This document shows positions 22,587-31,101 of a DNA stretch of 64,000 nt, piece after piece. The position numbers and the translations under genes are program-made. The stretch lies in contig CAZFTJ010000002.1 of the NCBI GenBank assembly GCA_964521865.1, positions 186,001-250,000 of the forward strand, read 5' to 3'. Origin of the DNA: CAYSRJ01 sp964521865. Lineage in GTDB: Bacteria > Spirochaetota > B62-G9 > DRHN01. Numbering within the stretch: position 1 is the first letter of the stretch; every line of letters begins with the position of its first letter. Under the pieces are notes generated by a model. That model saw only the letters and a list, made by a program, of their open reading frames with translations. It ran no database searches and was not told the DNA's origin.

Positions 22587-23756
22587 TTATGTGATATCCG
22601 GCAGATCGTACTCGCCGAGCTCGAGCGGATACCGTCCGTACTCCCTGACAAGACGCACCACGTAGTCGTAGTTTTCTCCCGAAATACTGTTCGGAACCGA
22701 ATGATCCGACTGAAAGATGTACCCGCCGCCTTTCGCTGCGTTGAGCTTTGTAAGAGCGACCCTTTTAAGCTCTTCCTTTTTCGCATCGGCCCAGACCATG
22801 ACATCCATATTCCCGCAGAAACCTATTCTGTGTCCGTACTTGCGCCGCAGGTCAACCACGTCGAGCCCGGCTTTTGCCTCGAGAGGATTGTACGCGTCTA
22901 CACCGATCTCGATATAATCCTCGAAAATCTTCGATACATTCCCGCATCCGTGGTAAATGACGGGAAGGCCTTTGCTGTGACAGAGGTCGATCATTGCCTT
23001 CACGCCCGGTTTGAAGCACGTTCGCCAGTACTCGGGTGAGAAGAACATATCGTTTTTGTAGGCCACATCACCCCATATGACCATACCGTCGAGCATTCCT
23101 CGCGCAGCCTCGATCTGAGCCTCCATGATTCCCAGCATGAATTTGTTGATCCTCTCGACGAATCTGCCGAGCTCATCGGGATAAAGACCCACCCAGAGCA
23201 GCACATTGACGGAGCCGACAATACGCCAGAGCGACTCGTGCCCCTCACACACACTGCCGTAAACGGGAAAATCGGGATAAATCGATTTGACTGTATCGAT
23301 CCAGGACGGGAGATTTCTGATAAAGGCATCACCCACACCGGCAATCTGATTATCACCGCCTTTGAAATACCGCCGTTCGTCCCATGGGTCGTCGAATTGA
23401 AACTCCTTCGTCTTCTCTATGGTATTCGTTGCAAATTCGAGAAATGCGGGCATGGGATCCTCGAACTTCTTTCTTATGGTTGCTTCAAAACCGGTTCGAA
23501 CAACAACCTCCTCCTCATTCTCCCTGAGAATCTCAAACTCCCTGATATGGGGATCCATATTAGGAATGGTCACTATCCAGTCGAGATCATAGTATTTGTA
23601 GATATCGGTATCCTCCGGCAGATCGAACTCCCGTTTCCATCTCTTGAGAAAGCTTCCCCAGAAAAAGTCGCTGATCGGAACTCTGTCCGCCTCTTCGTGA
23701 CAAAGGGTCCTGTTCATCCGCTCCAGTTTTTTCAGGCAGTTTTTACTCCGTTCCAT
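22587..23756 (-). CDS. Uroporphyrinogen decarboxylase / MtaA-CmuA-family protein
   Basis: A 389-residue TIM-barrel protein of the URO-D superfamily, cytoplasmic. Family blocks include the N-terminal RMNRTLCHEEADRVPISDFFWG, the mid-barrel DGMVIWGDVAYKNDMFFSPEYWR, the zinc-site-like VIYHGCGN, PLEAKAGLDVVDLRRKYG, and GGGYIFQSDHSVPNSISGENYDYVVRLVREYG near the C-terminus. No other haem or cobalamin gene is adjacent. The setting is an ABC sugar importer with rhamnose mutarotase, where many such proteins of unknown reaction occur in spirochaetes and clostridia. Haem synthesis is therefore unlikely; methyl transfer or a role in sugar or methyl-ether catabolism is possible but unproven. The ATG at 23756 follows GGAGAGTG. 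Confidence 0.88.
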   Translation of the reverse strand: MERSKNCLKKLERMNRTLCHEEADRVPISDFFWGSFLKRWKREFDLPEDTDIYKYYDLDWIVTIPNMDPHIREFEILRENEEEVVVRTGFEATIRKKFEDPMPAFLEFATNTIEKTKEFQFDDPWDERRYFKGGDNQIAGVGDAFIRNLPSWIDTVKSIYPDFPVYGSVCEGHESLWRIVGSVNVLLWVGLYPDELGRFVERINKFMLGIMEAQIEAARGMLDGMVIWGDVAYKNDMFFSPEYWRTCFKPGVKAMIDLCHSKGLPVIYHGCGNVSKIFEDYIEIGVDAYNPLEAKAGLDVVDLRRKYGHRIGFCGNMDVMVWADAKKEELKRVALTKLNAAKGGGYIFQSDHSVPNSISGENYDYVVRLVREYGRYPLELGEYDLPDIT

Positions 23757-24086
23757 CTTTCACTCTCCTCATCAGTATATATTCTCCCTGTTTAACAGAG
23801 TATCATGACGCAGGATTTTTTGGTGGCTTACGGATCAGCGGTTTAAAAGACGCCTGTTTGTCGGCTGCGCGCTGCCCGACACGCGGGTGTTCCAGCCGCG
23901 TCCGGCCGGACAGGCCGGACCGTATACGGAAGGAGGAGCTTCATTCAGACGGACGCGTGTCGGATGAACCCCTTAAGCTGTCGGTAGGACTGCCGGCTGC
24001 CGCGGCAGGGTATGATTCGAAATGCCTTCCGCACTTTTACCGATCAACGCGCTCTGCACTTTCGACAATTCCAATGCAGCCCTGAT
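23757..24086 (-). other. 330-bp gene-free spacer with a GC-rich hairpin
   Basis: No coding frame with a ribosome site or a recognisable product is found. A perfect 7-bp stem (TCCGGCC, loop GGACA, GGCCGGA) lies at 23901-23919, without a following T-run on either strand. It may be an mRNA-stability or attenuation element between the rhamnose mutarotase gene and the URO-D-family gene. Confidence 0.4.
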
Positions 24087-24410
24087 TCAGCCGGTATGAA
24101 ACACCTCTTCCATGTCGGCCCACCACTCGTCTTCTTTTCTCGTCTCGAGCGGTTGTTGCATTGGTTTCATGACAGCCCACCATTCCTGAGTCTTTGAATC
24201 GGCAGCCATCAGTACCATATCCGCATCGAAATCCGTGCCGTTGTACTCGAAGTAGCTGAAAAGATATCCATCTTTGTGAAAAATCGAGTAATTTGTGATA
24301 TTGCACTTTCTGATCGTATCGAGCACGTCCGGCCAAACGTTTGCATGGTATTTCTTATACTCTTCAAGCCTTTCAGGCTTCACCTTTATCACCATTCCGT
24401 AGCGTTTCAA
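24087..24410 (-). CDS. rhaM: L-rhamnose mutarotase
   Basis: A 107-residue dimeric ferredoxin-fold enzyme that interconverts alpha- and beta-L-rhamnose (and often L-fucose) after uptake. Recognised by the start KRYGMVIKVKPERLEEYKKYHANVWPDVLD, the catalytic-histidine region, YSIFHKDGYLFSYFEY, and the closing aromatic block EWWAVMKPMQQPL with DEWWADMEEVFH. The frame is open to an ATG at 24452, but TTG at 24410 is preceded by AGGAGG at 8 nt and gives the normal family length of about 104, so I prefer TTG. It follows the two permease genes closely, which implies that the importer takes up rhamnose, fucose or a related 6-deoxy sugar. Confidence 0.92.
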   Translation of the reverse strand: MKRYGMVIKVKPERLEEYKKYHANVWPDVLDTIRKCNITNYSIFHKDGYLFSYFEYNGTDFDADMVLMAADSKTQEWWAVMKPMQQPLETRKEDEWWADMEEVFHTG

Positions 24411-24453
24411 CTGGTTTTCCTCCTGCTGAGAGTATATATACCCTGCATTCAAT

Positions 24454-25329
24454 CTACCCTTTTATTGCACCCAGGGTAAGGCCGCGCACGAGCTGCCGCT
24501 GGACCGCAATAACAAATATCACGGCAGGTATAAGCATTAAAACGGACATGGCGCACATACCCCTCCAATCCGAAACAAACTCAGCGGTAAAATCAAATAA
24601 TCCAACGGGGAAGGTTTTAGAAGCAGTGGTTCTGGTAATAATACTTGCAATAGCAAACTCATTCCAGGAGGTTAAAAATGCGAAAATACCACTTGCAGCA
24701 AGCCCCGGCCCGACAAGAGGGATAACAACCCGCAAAAATGCAGTCCATCTCGAACAGCCGTCGATGAGGGCGGCTTCAGTAAGCTCATCGGGTATCTCTC
24801 CGATAAACCCTGTCATGAGCCATGCAGTAAAAGGCACATTCATTGCCGTATATGCAATCACAAGTCCGTAAACTTTATCGGACAACCCCATTCTGGTAAA
24901 CAGCACGAGCAAAGGGAGGCTTAATGCAATGCCCGGAATAGCACGTGCAATCATCAACGTTAAAAAAATACTATTTTTTCCCTTGAATTTAAAGCTCGAA
25001 AAAGCAAATGCCGCCAGCGTCCCTATAAAAAGCGCAAGAAAGGTGCTGGAAGCTGCAGTTATAAGCGAGTTGCGAAAATAGTCGCCAAAAGGAACGTTCT
25101 CACCAAATGCGAACCGTTCAGGATTTACGCCAAAACCGAGCAATGCCAGATAAGAATCGAGATTTACATTCTTCGATATCCACACCGGCGGACGGGTATT
25201 AATCTCTATATTCGGACGCATCGAAGTGAGAATAAGCCATAAAACCGGAATAAAAAACAAGGCCAGCACCACAAAGGTAATGATTTTTGAAGACAGATGC
25301 CTCGTTTTCGATGATCTATGCCTCTTCAT
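24454..25329 (-). CDS. Carbohydrate ABC transporter permease (MalG family)
   Basis: A 291-residue inner-membrane protein with six predicted helices, starting with IITFVVLALFFIPVLWLILTS. The EAA loop, which docks the ATPase, is EAALIDGCSRWTAFLRVVIPLVGPGL near residue 195. The C-terminal helix ends LVRGLTLGAIKG, a classic MalG-family ending. It starts 3 bp after the MalF-type permease and precedes rhaM. The ATPase of this importer is not encoded here; such systems usually share one MsiK-like ATPase encoded elsewhere. Confidence 0.95.
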   Translation of the reverse strand: MKRHRSSKTRHLSSKIITFVVLALFFIPVLWLILTSMRPNIEINTRPPVWISKNVNLDSYLALLGFGVNPERFAFGENVPFGDYFRNSLITAASSTFLALFIGTLAAFAFSSFKFKGKNSIFLTLMIARAIPGIALSLPLLVLFTRMGLSDKVYGLVIAYTAMNVPFTAWLMTGFIGEIPDELTEAALIDGCSRWTAFLRVVIPLVGPGLAASGIFAFLTSWNEFAIASIITRTTASKTFPVGLFDFTAEFVSDWRGMCAMSVLMLIPAVIFVIAVQRQLVRGLTLGAIKG

Positions 25330-25331
25330 GC

Positions 25332-26252
25332 TTATGCTCCCTCTCTGGTCTTGATAAGCTGTTTGAAAAGATAAAAGGTAAACAAAACTGCAATGACGAC
25401 CGTTACGTATGACATTGCGCTCCCCAGCGCAAACTTTTGACTTGTAAATGTGAGCCTGTACACGTATGTCCAGATCAACTCCGTTCTGTGTGCCGGCCCC
25501 CCTCCGGTCATGATGCTCACAAGATCATATGCCTTCGCAATATCAAGTGAGCGGACTGCCATGGCAATATATATAAAGGGAGTGAGGGATGGAACCGTGA
25601 CATGTATGAACTTCTGCCACTCACTCGCCCCATCCACTTCCGCCGCTTCCATGATTTCAGGAGAAATTGAAAGGATCCCGGCAAGAAAAATAATTACCAT
25701 AAAGGGGGTGCTCATCCATATTTCAGCAACGAGGATGGTGATGAACCCGAGAGGTTTTTGAATCAACCACGGAATAATTACGGGGCGTCTGAATATCTCA
25801 AAGAGAATATTATTTATGAACCCGACCTGATCGTTGAATATCCATTTGAATTGAAACCCGACAAGTACGGGGGCAAACATCATCGGCATCATCATAATCG
25901 TTCTTAAAACTCCCTGTCCTCTTATTACATGGGACATTGCGTTTGCAATAAGAAGTCCGAGAATGAACTCGGAGTTCACTGCTATGAGCATATAGAGAAC
26001 TGTTCGTAATAGCGCCCTGAGAAACACCTGGTCCTTAAAAAGAGTTATATAATTCCGAAGCCCTATAAATTTGGCTGCTCCGGGGCTCAGCAGGGTAAAA
26101 TTGGTAAAACTCAAATAGAGGGAGTAGAGCATTGGAAACCCTATAACGAACAACATCAGAACAATGGCAGGCAGTAAGAGAAGTATGGGCAGGCGCTTGT
26201 GAGAGACATAAAACCATCCTCTCCTGCTTTCCCTTTCTTCTACATTCTTCAT
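25332..26252 (-). CDS. Carbohydrate ABC transporter permease (MalF family)
   Basis: A 306-residue inner-membrane protein with six predicted helices (first: LLLLPAIVLMLFVIGFPMLYSLYLSF). The EAA loop is EAAEVDGASEWQKFIHVTVPSLTP near residue 205. The block MTGGGPAHRTELIWTYVYRLTF is the usual MalF-family region in sugar permeases. Immediately followed by the MalG-type gene. It is separated from the binding-protein gene upstream by 359 bp, which hold a terminator-like hairpin and an interspersed repeat, so it is probably expressed at a lower level than the binding protein. Confidence 0.95.
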   Translation of the reverse strand: MKNVEERESRRGWFYVSHKRLPILLLLPAIVLMLFVIGFPMLYSLYLSFTNFTLLSPGAAKFIGLRNYITLFKDQVFLRALLRTVLYMLIAVNSEFILGLLIANAMSHVIRGQGVLRTIMMMPMMFAPVLVGFQFKWIFNDQVGFINNILFEIFRRPVIIPWLIQKPLGFITILVAEIWMSTPFMVIIFLAGILSISPEIMEAAEVDGASEWQKFIHVTVPSLTPFIYIAMAVRSLDIAKAYDLVSIMTGGGPAHRTELIWTYVYRLTFTSQKFALGSAMSYVTVVIAVLFTFYLFKQLIKTREGA

Positions 26253-26317
26253 TTTATCATTATCCCGTTAACGATATCTCCGTCGGAGGAATTGTCTATT
26301 ATCCTGATGCTTTGCGT

Positions 26318-26450
26318 CCTGATAATGCTGCGGGTACTCGCACCTCAATTTAATATACACCGCTTCGCGCAGCAGAACAAATCCGGCCGAGCGGATATAA
26401 TCCCCAATTACATGCCGAGGAGAACATGCACGCTTGACTGCAGTACTACA
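26318..26450 (+). repeat. Interspersed palindromic repeat, copy B
   Basis: Located in the 359-bp spacer between the binding-protein and permease genes. It aligns with copy C: GCGTCCTGATAATGCTGCGG and GTACTCGCACCT on the left, then CCGAGCGGATATAAT, GGAGAACATGC and CGCTTGACTGCAG on the right. It carries an internal segment of about 25 bp (ACACCGCTTCGCGCAGCAG) not seen in copy C. It contains no gene. Confidence 0.65.
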
Positions 26451-26559
26451 ATATGGTCCATATACCCTGTTCGGGCCGAGCGATCCGCCTGTGCAGAGTC
26501 CGTGTACATGGGGGTCCTGTAATGATTCAGCTTCGGATAGAACTCGACATTCGAGCTAC

Positions 26560-26603
26560 TATAAAAAGAACTCCGGACAGGCGCTTCACCCATCCGGAGC
26601 TTT
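26560..26603 (-). terminator. Rho-independent terminator or attenuator after the binding-protein gene
   Basis: On the minus strand, CTCCGGA (26593-26599) and TCCGGAG (26571-26577) form a 7-bp stem with a 15-nt loop, followed by TTCTTTTTAT. It starts 12 bp after the binding-protein stop and lies ahead of the two permease genes. Partial termination here would give the usual excess of binding protein over permease. Confidence 0.8.
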
Positions 26604-26611
26604 CTTCAACA

Positions 26612-27982
26612 TCAGTAATACCCTGCATCACTCATCATCTTCTCAACTTTTGATGCTGCTCCATCGAGTCCGTCCTTCGGCTTCTTGTCTCCCAGTATTA
26701 TCGCCTGTAAAATCGGATACAGGATATCGGATGAAGGCAGCCATTCGGCGACAAGCGGTGGAGTTTTAAAGTCATTTGAGGCCTGCATCTGAGCCAGTTG
26801 AAGCCTCTTGGTATCGAGCGCGACACCGGTTGCTTTCGCCTCTATTATAATCCGATCCCAGACGGATTGTCGTGTTACCAGAAATCCGAGTTTGGCCTCA
26901 GTGTACTGCTGGTCCGGGTTCGTGAGGAACTTTATAAGCTGTGCTGCAGCTTCTTTATGTGTGCTCGCTGCAGTAATGGAGAATGCATGCTGTCCGGCCC
27001 ATCCGGAGTATATTCCGCCGTCACCCTTCGGCTGACGAACGATATCAAACTTGCCTGCAACCTTGCTTGCCGAAGGGTCCTGGAAATATGAATACCATCC
27101 GTACCACTCCGTATACATCGCGATATTTCCGGCAACCCAGTTTTTGGCCACATCCTCCCAAACGAAACTTGTCATACCGGGGGGCATTGCTCCCGCTGCA
27201 TAGAGGTCTCTGAACATCGTCGCAGCTTTAACACCCGCAGGTCCGTTGAAGGCTGGTTTCCAGTTCTTATCAAAAAACTGACCGCCTTCTGCAATAAGCA
27301 CCTCGTAAAATCGTCCGGTCAGGGCTTCCTCTTTGCCTGCAAACTCGGTAGCATATACACCAGGCGGCAGAATCTTCTGCAGCCCGATTGCCGTTTCCTT
27401 GAACTCATCCCAGGTCTCAGGTACCTTGAGCTCCATTCCTGTCTTGGCTTTGAATTTACTCTTTGTCTCCGGATCATCAAAGATATCCGTGCGATAGTGA
27501 AGACAACTGATGTCAAAATGGCGCGGAATGATCCATAAATGACCGTCCTTCTTTCCGGAATTGAGTATCATGGGAATAAAATCGGACAGTTCATCCTGAG
27601 TAAAGTAATCGTCCAGAGGAATTATCCCCTTGGCCTTTATATACTGGGTAAAGAAGCTCGAATGGTCCCAGCATACATCATAATCAACCGTCCCCGCAGC
27701 AAAATCTGTTTTTAACTTCTTGTCGATCTGAAATCCATCGCCCTTGAAAACTATCTCGACTTTTGCCCCGGTTTCTTCCTCAAACTTTGGTATCGCCTTG
27801 TACAACTCCTCATAATTCGCACCTCCGATAAAAGCACATTTGAGTGTAATCCCTTCGAGAGGCTTTCCGGATGGTGCAGGAGCAGGCGCCTTTTCAGCCT
27901 CTTCCTTTTTCCCTCCATTAAACAATACCATAAAGGAAAGCAAAAACAGAGGGATGAGAAACAAAATCAATCCTTTTCGCAT
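26612..27982 (-). CDS. Extracellular sugar-binding protein of an ABC importer (family 1)
   Basis: A 456-residue secreted solute-binding protein. The signal segment is about residues 1-22 (hydrophobic LILFLIPLFLLSFMVLF), followed by NGGKKEEAEKAPAPAPSG; there is no lipobox cysteine, a layout common among spirochaete binding proteins. The mature chain has the family-1 pattern: FEEETGAKVEIVFKGDGFQIDKKLKTDFAAGTVDYDVCWDHS, aromatic sugar-contact tryptophans in WAGQHAFSIT, and ESTHKEAAAQLIKFLTNPDQQ-type C-terminal helices. The ATG at 27982 follows GAAGGAGGAATTAA; the longer open frame to 28051 lacks this signal. Ligand unknown; the linked genes suggest a 6-deoxyhexose. Confidence 0.93.
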   Translation of the reverse strand: MRKGLILFLIPLFLLSFMVLFNGGKKEEAEKAPAPAPSGKPLEGITLKCAFIGGANYEELYKAIPKFEEETGAKVEIVFKGDGFQIDKKLKTDFAAGTVDYDVCWDHSSFFTQYIKAKGIIPLDDYFTQDELSDFIPMILNSGKKDGHLWIIPRHFDISCLHYRTDIFDDPETKSKFKAKTGMELKVPETWDEFKETAIGLQKILPPGVYATEFAGKEEALTGRFYEVLIAEGGQFFDKNWKPAFNGPAGVKAATMFRDLYAAGAMPPGMTSFVWEDVAKNWVAGNIAMYTEWYGWYSYFQDPSASKVAGKFDIVRQPKGDGGIYSGWAGQHAFSITAASTHKEAAAQLIKFLTNPDQQYTEAKLGFLVTRQSVWDRIIIEAKATGVALDTKRLQLAQMQASNDFKTPPLVAEWLPSSDILYPILQAIILGDKKPKDGLDGAASKVEKMMSDAGYY

Positions 27983-28174
27983 TTTTAATTCCTCCTTCAA
28001 AGATATGGTTTTGTGAAACAAAATCAAATCCTTATACGAAACTTCGCGCACGGTTGCCTGTTGATATTCAGCCGCCGGAGCGGCTTACGCCGCTTCTCAT
28101 TGCATTCTACCCGTTATCACCCCCTTACTGTAGATTTTCTCGATGAGAAGGTTAAAAACGACACCTCTCCGGCA

Positions 28175-29980
28175 TTACACTTTCCTGCCGTACAGCGGGC
28201 CGAAATTCGCACATGCCCTGTAATCAGCGCCCTGAGAATCGTAATCACCGAATGATGCCCATGCTTTCGGCCTCAGAATGCGTTCTGAAGACACGTTGTG
28301 CATGCACACCGGTATTCTGAGCATCGATGCGAGAGCAATCAACTCACCGCCGATATGTCCGTAGCTGATCGCACCATGATTCGCTCCCCAGTTGTTCATA
28401 ACGGAGTATACATCCCTGAATGGGCCGTTCCCGGTTGTATTCGGTACGAACCAGGTGGTCGGCCAGGTGGGGTTCGTTCTGTCCATGAGAACTTTCCCAG
28501 GCCGTTCAGGCAGGTCGACTGTATACCCTTCGGCTATCCGCATGACCGGGCCGAGCCCCGCGACAATATCTATCCTTGACATTGTAACAGGCATTGCGCC
28601 GACTGTAATGAAGTTCGTTGAAAATCCGCCGCCTCTGAAGTACTCGAGGTCCGCGACGCAGAACCTTGTTGCTTCAAGGCACTTTTTCACCTCATCCGGT
28701 GCTATTTCCCAGAACGGCTTCATAACGCGATTGCCGTCTCTGGTCTGCTGTCCCGTCCCATCCATGGTCGTGGAACCCGAGTTTATCAGGTGTATTACGC
28801 CGTTTTCGATCATACCTTCCGGTGTGTATCCGGTTACCCTCTTGATTGCATCGGGGCGCCAGAAAGTGCGCACGTCTGAAAATACCTGGGCCGTACCGGT
28901 AAGCATGTGGCCGAAGAGCATCGATATACCGTTAAGATAGTCATTCTCGGTGGCAACGATAAAGGGCTCACGGATACCGTTCCAGTCGAAGGATGAGTTC
29001 AGCATGGTTTCGAGAAAATCACCGTTGGGAAAATGGTCGGTCCACTGGCGCTGGCCCTGGAATCCGCCTGCGATTGCGTTGTGCCCGAGGGCCTCCTCTC
29101 CCCATCCGAGCCTGTCCAGCTCAGGGTTGCCTATCATGAGATCACGTGCTATCAGCGTCATCTTCACGACCGTTTCCCAGTCACTGTCGAGCCGTTCACG
29201 GGGCAGCCTGTTGTGGGGCTTGTTCAAATCGGGACCCTCCTTGCAGTTCTCCCGCACCCATCTTATCGCTCGTGCGAACTCATCTTTATCGAAAATATCC
29301 TCTTCAAGGCGCCTGATAAACTCGGTCATGTCAACCATTTCATACCGCATGCCGAGATAATTTTCCAGAAAGCCAGGATCGACGATAGACCCGGCGATTC
29401 CCATCGACACACCGCCCATTGCAAGGTAGGATTTCCCGCGCATCTGTGCTACCGCGAGGCCGGCCTTCGCAAACGTCAGAAGCATCTTCTGCACGTCGTC
29501 GGGGATACTCGTATCATTCGCGTCCTGTACATCCCTTCCGTATATGCCGAATGCAGGTACTCCTTTCTGGGCATGCGCGGCGAGCACGGCTGCCAAATAC
29601 ACCGCGCCGGGCCGCTCCGTCCCGTTGAATCCCCATACCGCCTTCGGAATAAAGGGAATCATATCCATGGTTTCGGCGCCGTAGCACCAGCATGGGGTCA
29701 CGGTAATCGACAGACCGACCCCTTCGCGCTCAAACTGCTCCTGCGCCATGGCAGCTTCGGCCGCACCGCCGATGCACGTATCCGAAATGACGCATTCCAC
29801 AGGAAGACCGTTCGGATGTTTGAGGTTTGTCGTTAATAACGAAGCAAGCGAATTCGCCATACCCATCGTCTGTTTCTCAAGTGATTCGCGCACCCCTTTT
29901 CGCCGTCCGTCGACTGCCGGGCGTATGCCGATTTTAGGCATTGACCCCCTCAGCCTGTTGACCGGTTCATTGACTTTCAT
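28175..29980 (-). CDS. fucI: L-fucose isomerase
   Basis: Converts L-fucose to L-fuculose (often also D-arabinose to D-ribulose) using Mn2+. The 601-residue protein matches the family length. Metal-binding residues are in ATENDYLNG (Glu), FSDVRTFW (Asp) and NNWGANHGAISYGH (His). Other blocks are SDTCIGGAAEAAM and VTPCWCYGAETMDM near the N-terminus and the C-terminal HNVSSERILRPKAWASFGD. The frame opens at 30001, but GGAGG inside those codons marks the ATG at 29980. It has its own promoter and three LacI-type operators upstream (30017-30202), so it is probably the main target of the LacI regulator at 33893. The fuculokinase and fuculose aldolase steps are not clearly covered: there is an FGGY kinase but no class II aldolase here. 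Confidence 0.96.
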   Translation of the reverse strand: MKVNEPVNRLRGSMPKIGIRPAVDGRRKGVRESLEKQTMGMANSLASLLTTNLKHPNGLPVECVISDTCIGGAAEAAMAQEQFEREGVGLSITVTPCWCYGAETMDMIPFIPKAVWGFNGTERPGAVYLAAVLAAHAQKGVPAFGIYGRDVQDANDTSIPDDVQKMLLTFAKAGLAVAQMRGKSYLAMGGVSMGIAGSIVDPGFLENYLGMRYEMVDMTEFIRRLEEDIFDKDEFARAIRWVRENCKEGPDLNKPHNRLPRERLDSDWETVVKMTLIARDLMIGNPELDRLGWGEEALGHNAIAGGFQGQRQWTDHFPNGDFLETMLNSSFDWNGIREPFIVATENDYLNGISMLFGHMLTGTAQVFSDVRTFWRPDAIKRVTGYTPEGMIENGVIHLINSGSTTMDGTGQQTRDGNRVMKPFWEIAPDEVKKCLEATRFCVADLEYFRGGGFSTNFITVGAMPVTMSRIDIVAGLGPVMRIAEGYTVDLPERPGKVLMDRTNPTWPTTWFVPNTTGNGPFRDVYSVMNNWGANHGAISYGHIGGELIALASMLRIPVCMHNVSSERILRPKAWASFGDYDSQGADYRACANFGPLYGRKV

Positions 29981-30016
29981 GATTTCCTCCCGTATCCCCA
30001 TGCTAAAGAAATCCTT

Positions 30017-30030
30017 TGTAATCGATTACT
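30017..30030. promoter_or_regulatory. LacI-type operator in the fucI leader
   Basis: TGTAATCGATTACT matches the LacI/GalR consensus TGNAANCGNTTNCA at all fixed positions except the last. It lies 37 bp upstream of the fucI ATG, about 120 bp downstream of the promoter, where bound repressor could act as a roadblock or form a loop with the upstream sites. Confidence 0.7.
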
Positions 30031-30140
30031 ATTTTACTAAAATAACAAATAATTCTTCGTACGTGTCGCAATTTCGAGGACGTTTCCCAGGAGAGGCCAG
30101 GTTGTGGTTGTTATCATTAAAACCATCCTTATCTTTGAAT

Positions 30141-30154
30141 TGCAATTGTTTACA
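30141..30154. promoter_or_regulatory. LacI-type operator at the fucI transcription start
   Basis: TGCAATTGTTTACA matches the LacI-family consensus with one change (T for the central C). On the minus strand it begins directly after the -10 box of the fucI promoter, the usual position for a repressor to block initiation. Confidence 0.7.
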
Positions 30155-30181
30155 TTACATCATACATTATTAAATTGTCAA
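30154..30181 (-). promoter_or_regulatory. Sigma-70 promoter of fucI
   Basis: On the minus strand TTGACA (30176-30181) and TGTAAT (30154-30159) are separated by 16 bp. It is bracketed by LacI-type operators at 30141-30154 and 30189-30202. The rest of the 374-bp spacer between fucI and the next upstream gene (30203-30375) shows no gene. Confidence 0.75.
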
Positions 30182-30188
30182 GCATAAT

Positions 30189-30202
30189 TGTAATGGTTTA
30201 CA
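30189..30202. promoter_or_regulatory. LacI-type operator upstream of the fucI promoter
   Basis: TGTAATGGTTTACA matches the LacI-family consensus with one change (G for the central C). It is 7 bp upstream of the -35 box and 48 bp from the site at 30141, so both can be bound on about the same face. Confidence 0.65.
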
Positions 30203-30375
30203 AAAAAATTGCAGCCCCATATTCAAAGTGGGGTTTTATACAGCCCGAGGCAGCTTGGCGTATCCGCGCACTTCTGATCGGGATACACGAGGGCCGGAAA
30301 AATCATAGAAAGGTGTGTACAGACGACAGGCCCTTTCAGTATCCCAGGGACCGATTCATCGGCGATTCCCTGTTT

Positions 30376-30906
30376 TCAGATGTTTCCATGCAGAGCATCC
30401 CATATAATACCGGCTGCGAATGACGCACCCGTACCGACAACAACAGCGCACTTCTCATGACCGTTCAGAGCCTGAAATTCCTTCTCGTCCTCCTCCTTCC
30501 AGAAATCGAACTCCCTCCCGAACATCTTCTTCTGACAGTCCCGGCAGCGAATACCCTCGAACTCATTTTCAAACAGGTCGACGAGCCTTTTTACCAGCGG
30601 TGTGGCCGTTTTGTTCTCGATTGCAAGATCGAACTCCTGCCTGGTTCTGCCGAAAAAATAACCTATAGAAACGATTCCACCGGCGAGCGCCCCGCAAATG
30701 CTTATGCCGCTGTCCCCTCCCCCGCCGTGAAATCCGAACACCGATTTGAAGAGTGTGTCGTCCTTCATATGAAATACATCCATCAATGCGGCAAGCGAGG
30801 CCTGCGGACAGTAGTGGGCATTGATCTCGTAGTTATACCCGAGCTCGTATGCAGCTTCGACCGCCTGCTCCCGCGTATATCCGGATAGTGACGTTTTCGT
30901 ATCCAT
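30376..30906 (-). CDS. C_GCAxxG_C_C-type putative redox protein
   Basis: A 176-residue protein of the C_GCAxxG_C_C family. Conserved elements are the cysteine in NAHYCPQASLAAL, the glycine-rich core HGGGGDSGISICGALAGGIVSIGYFFG, and the CxxC pair in GIRCRDCQKKMFG. These cysteines are thought to make a redox or metal site; no reaction is established. It has no signal peptide, though the glycine-rich stretch is hydrophobic. It is located between the ribokinase-type gene and fucI on the same strand, and its product is often found beside sugar-catabolic genes in anaerobes. Its own promoter was not identified. Confidence 0.8.
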   Translation of the reverse strand: MDTKTSLSGYTREQAVEAAYELGYNYEINAHYCPQASLAALMDVFHMKDDTLFKSVFGFHGGGGDSGISICGALAGGIVSIGYFFGRTRQEFDLAIENKTATPLVKRLVDLFENEFEGIRCRDCQKKMFGREFDFWKEEDEKEFQALNGHEKCAVVVGTGASFAAGIIWDALHGNI

Positions 30907-30958
30907 TTTAATCCTCTTTAGTTTTATATGTATCCGATTAAATCACGGCTTTTGTATC

Positions 30959-31030
30959 GTGCAGCCGACGGCGACGGCATCCGGATTTGTCAACAAATCC
31001 AGTCGATCGGGCATAACCCCCTCTTACAAG
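30959..31030 (+). repeat. Interspersed palindromic repeat, copy E (partial)
   Basis: Between the C_GCAxxG gene and the ribokinase-type gene. GGATTTGTCAACAAATCC is a hairpin with 7-bp arms, followed by AGTCGATCGGGCATAACC. The run of about 54 bp from GCATCCGG to TTACAAG differs at only about nine positions from the copy at 40740-40876. It contains no gene. Confidence 0.7.
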
Positions 31031-31101
31031 CAGTAAAAAATATGCGGCTACCTGCGGGATTACTCCTTTTGGATATTCCATACCCCTTTACACGCTCCCT
31101 T

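Noticed and set aside
24411..24452. ATG at 24452 as the rhaM start
   Set aside because: TTG at 24410 has a perfect AGGAGG at ideal spacing and gives the normal family length; the upstream extension has no family match. It remains a weaker alternative.
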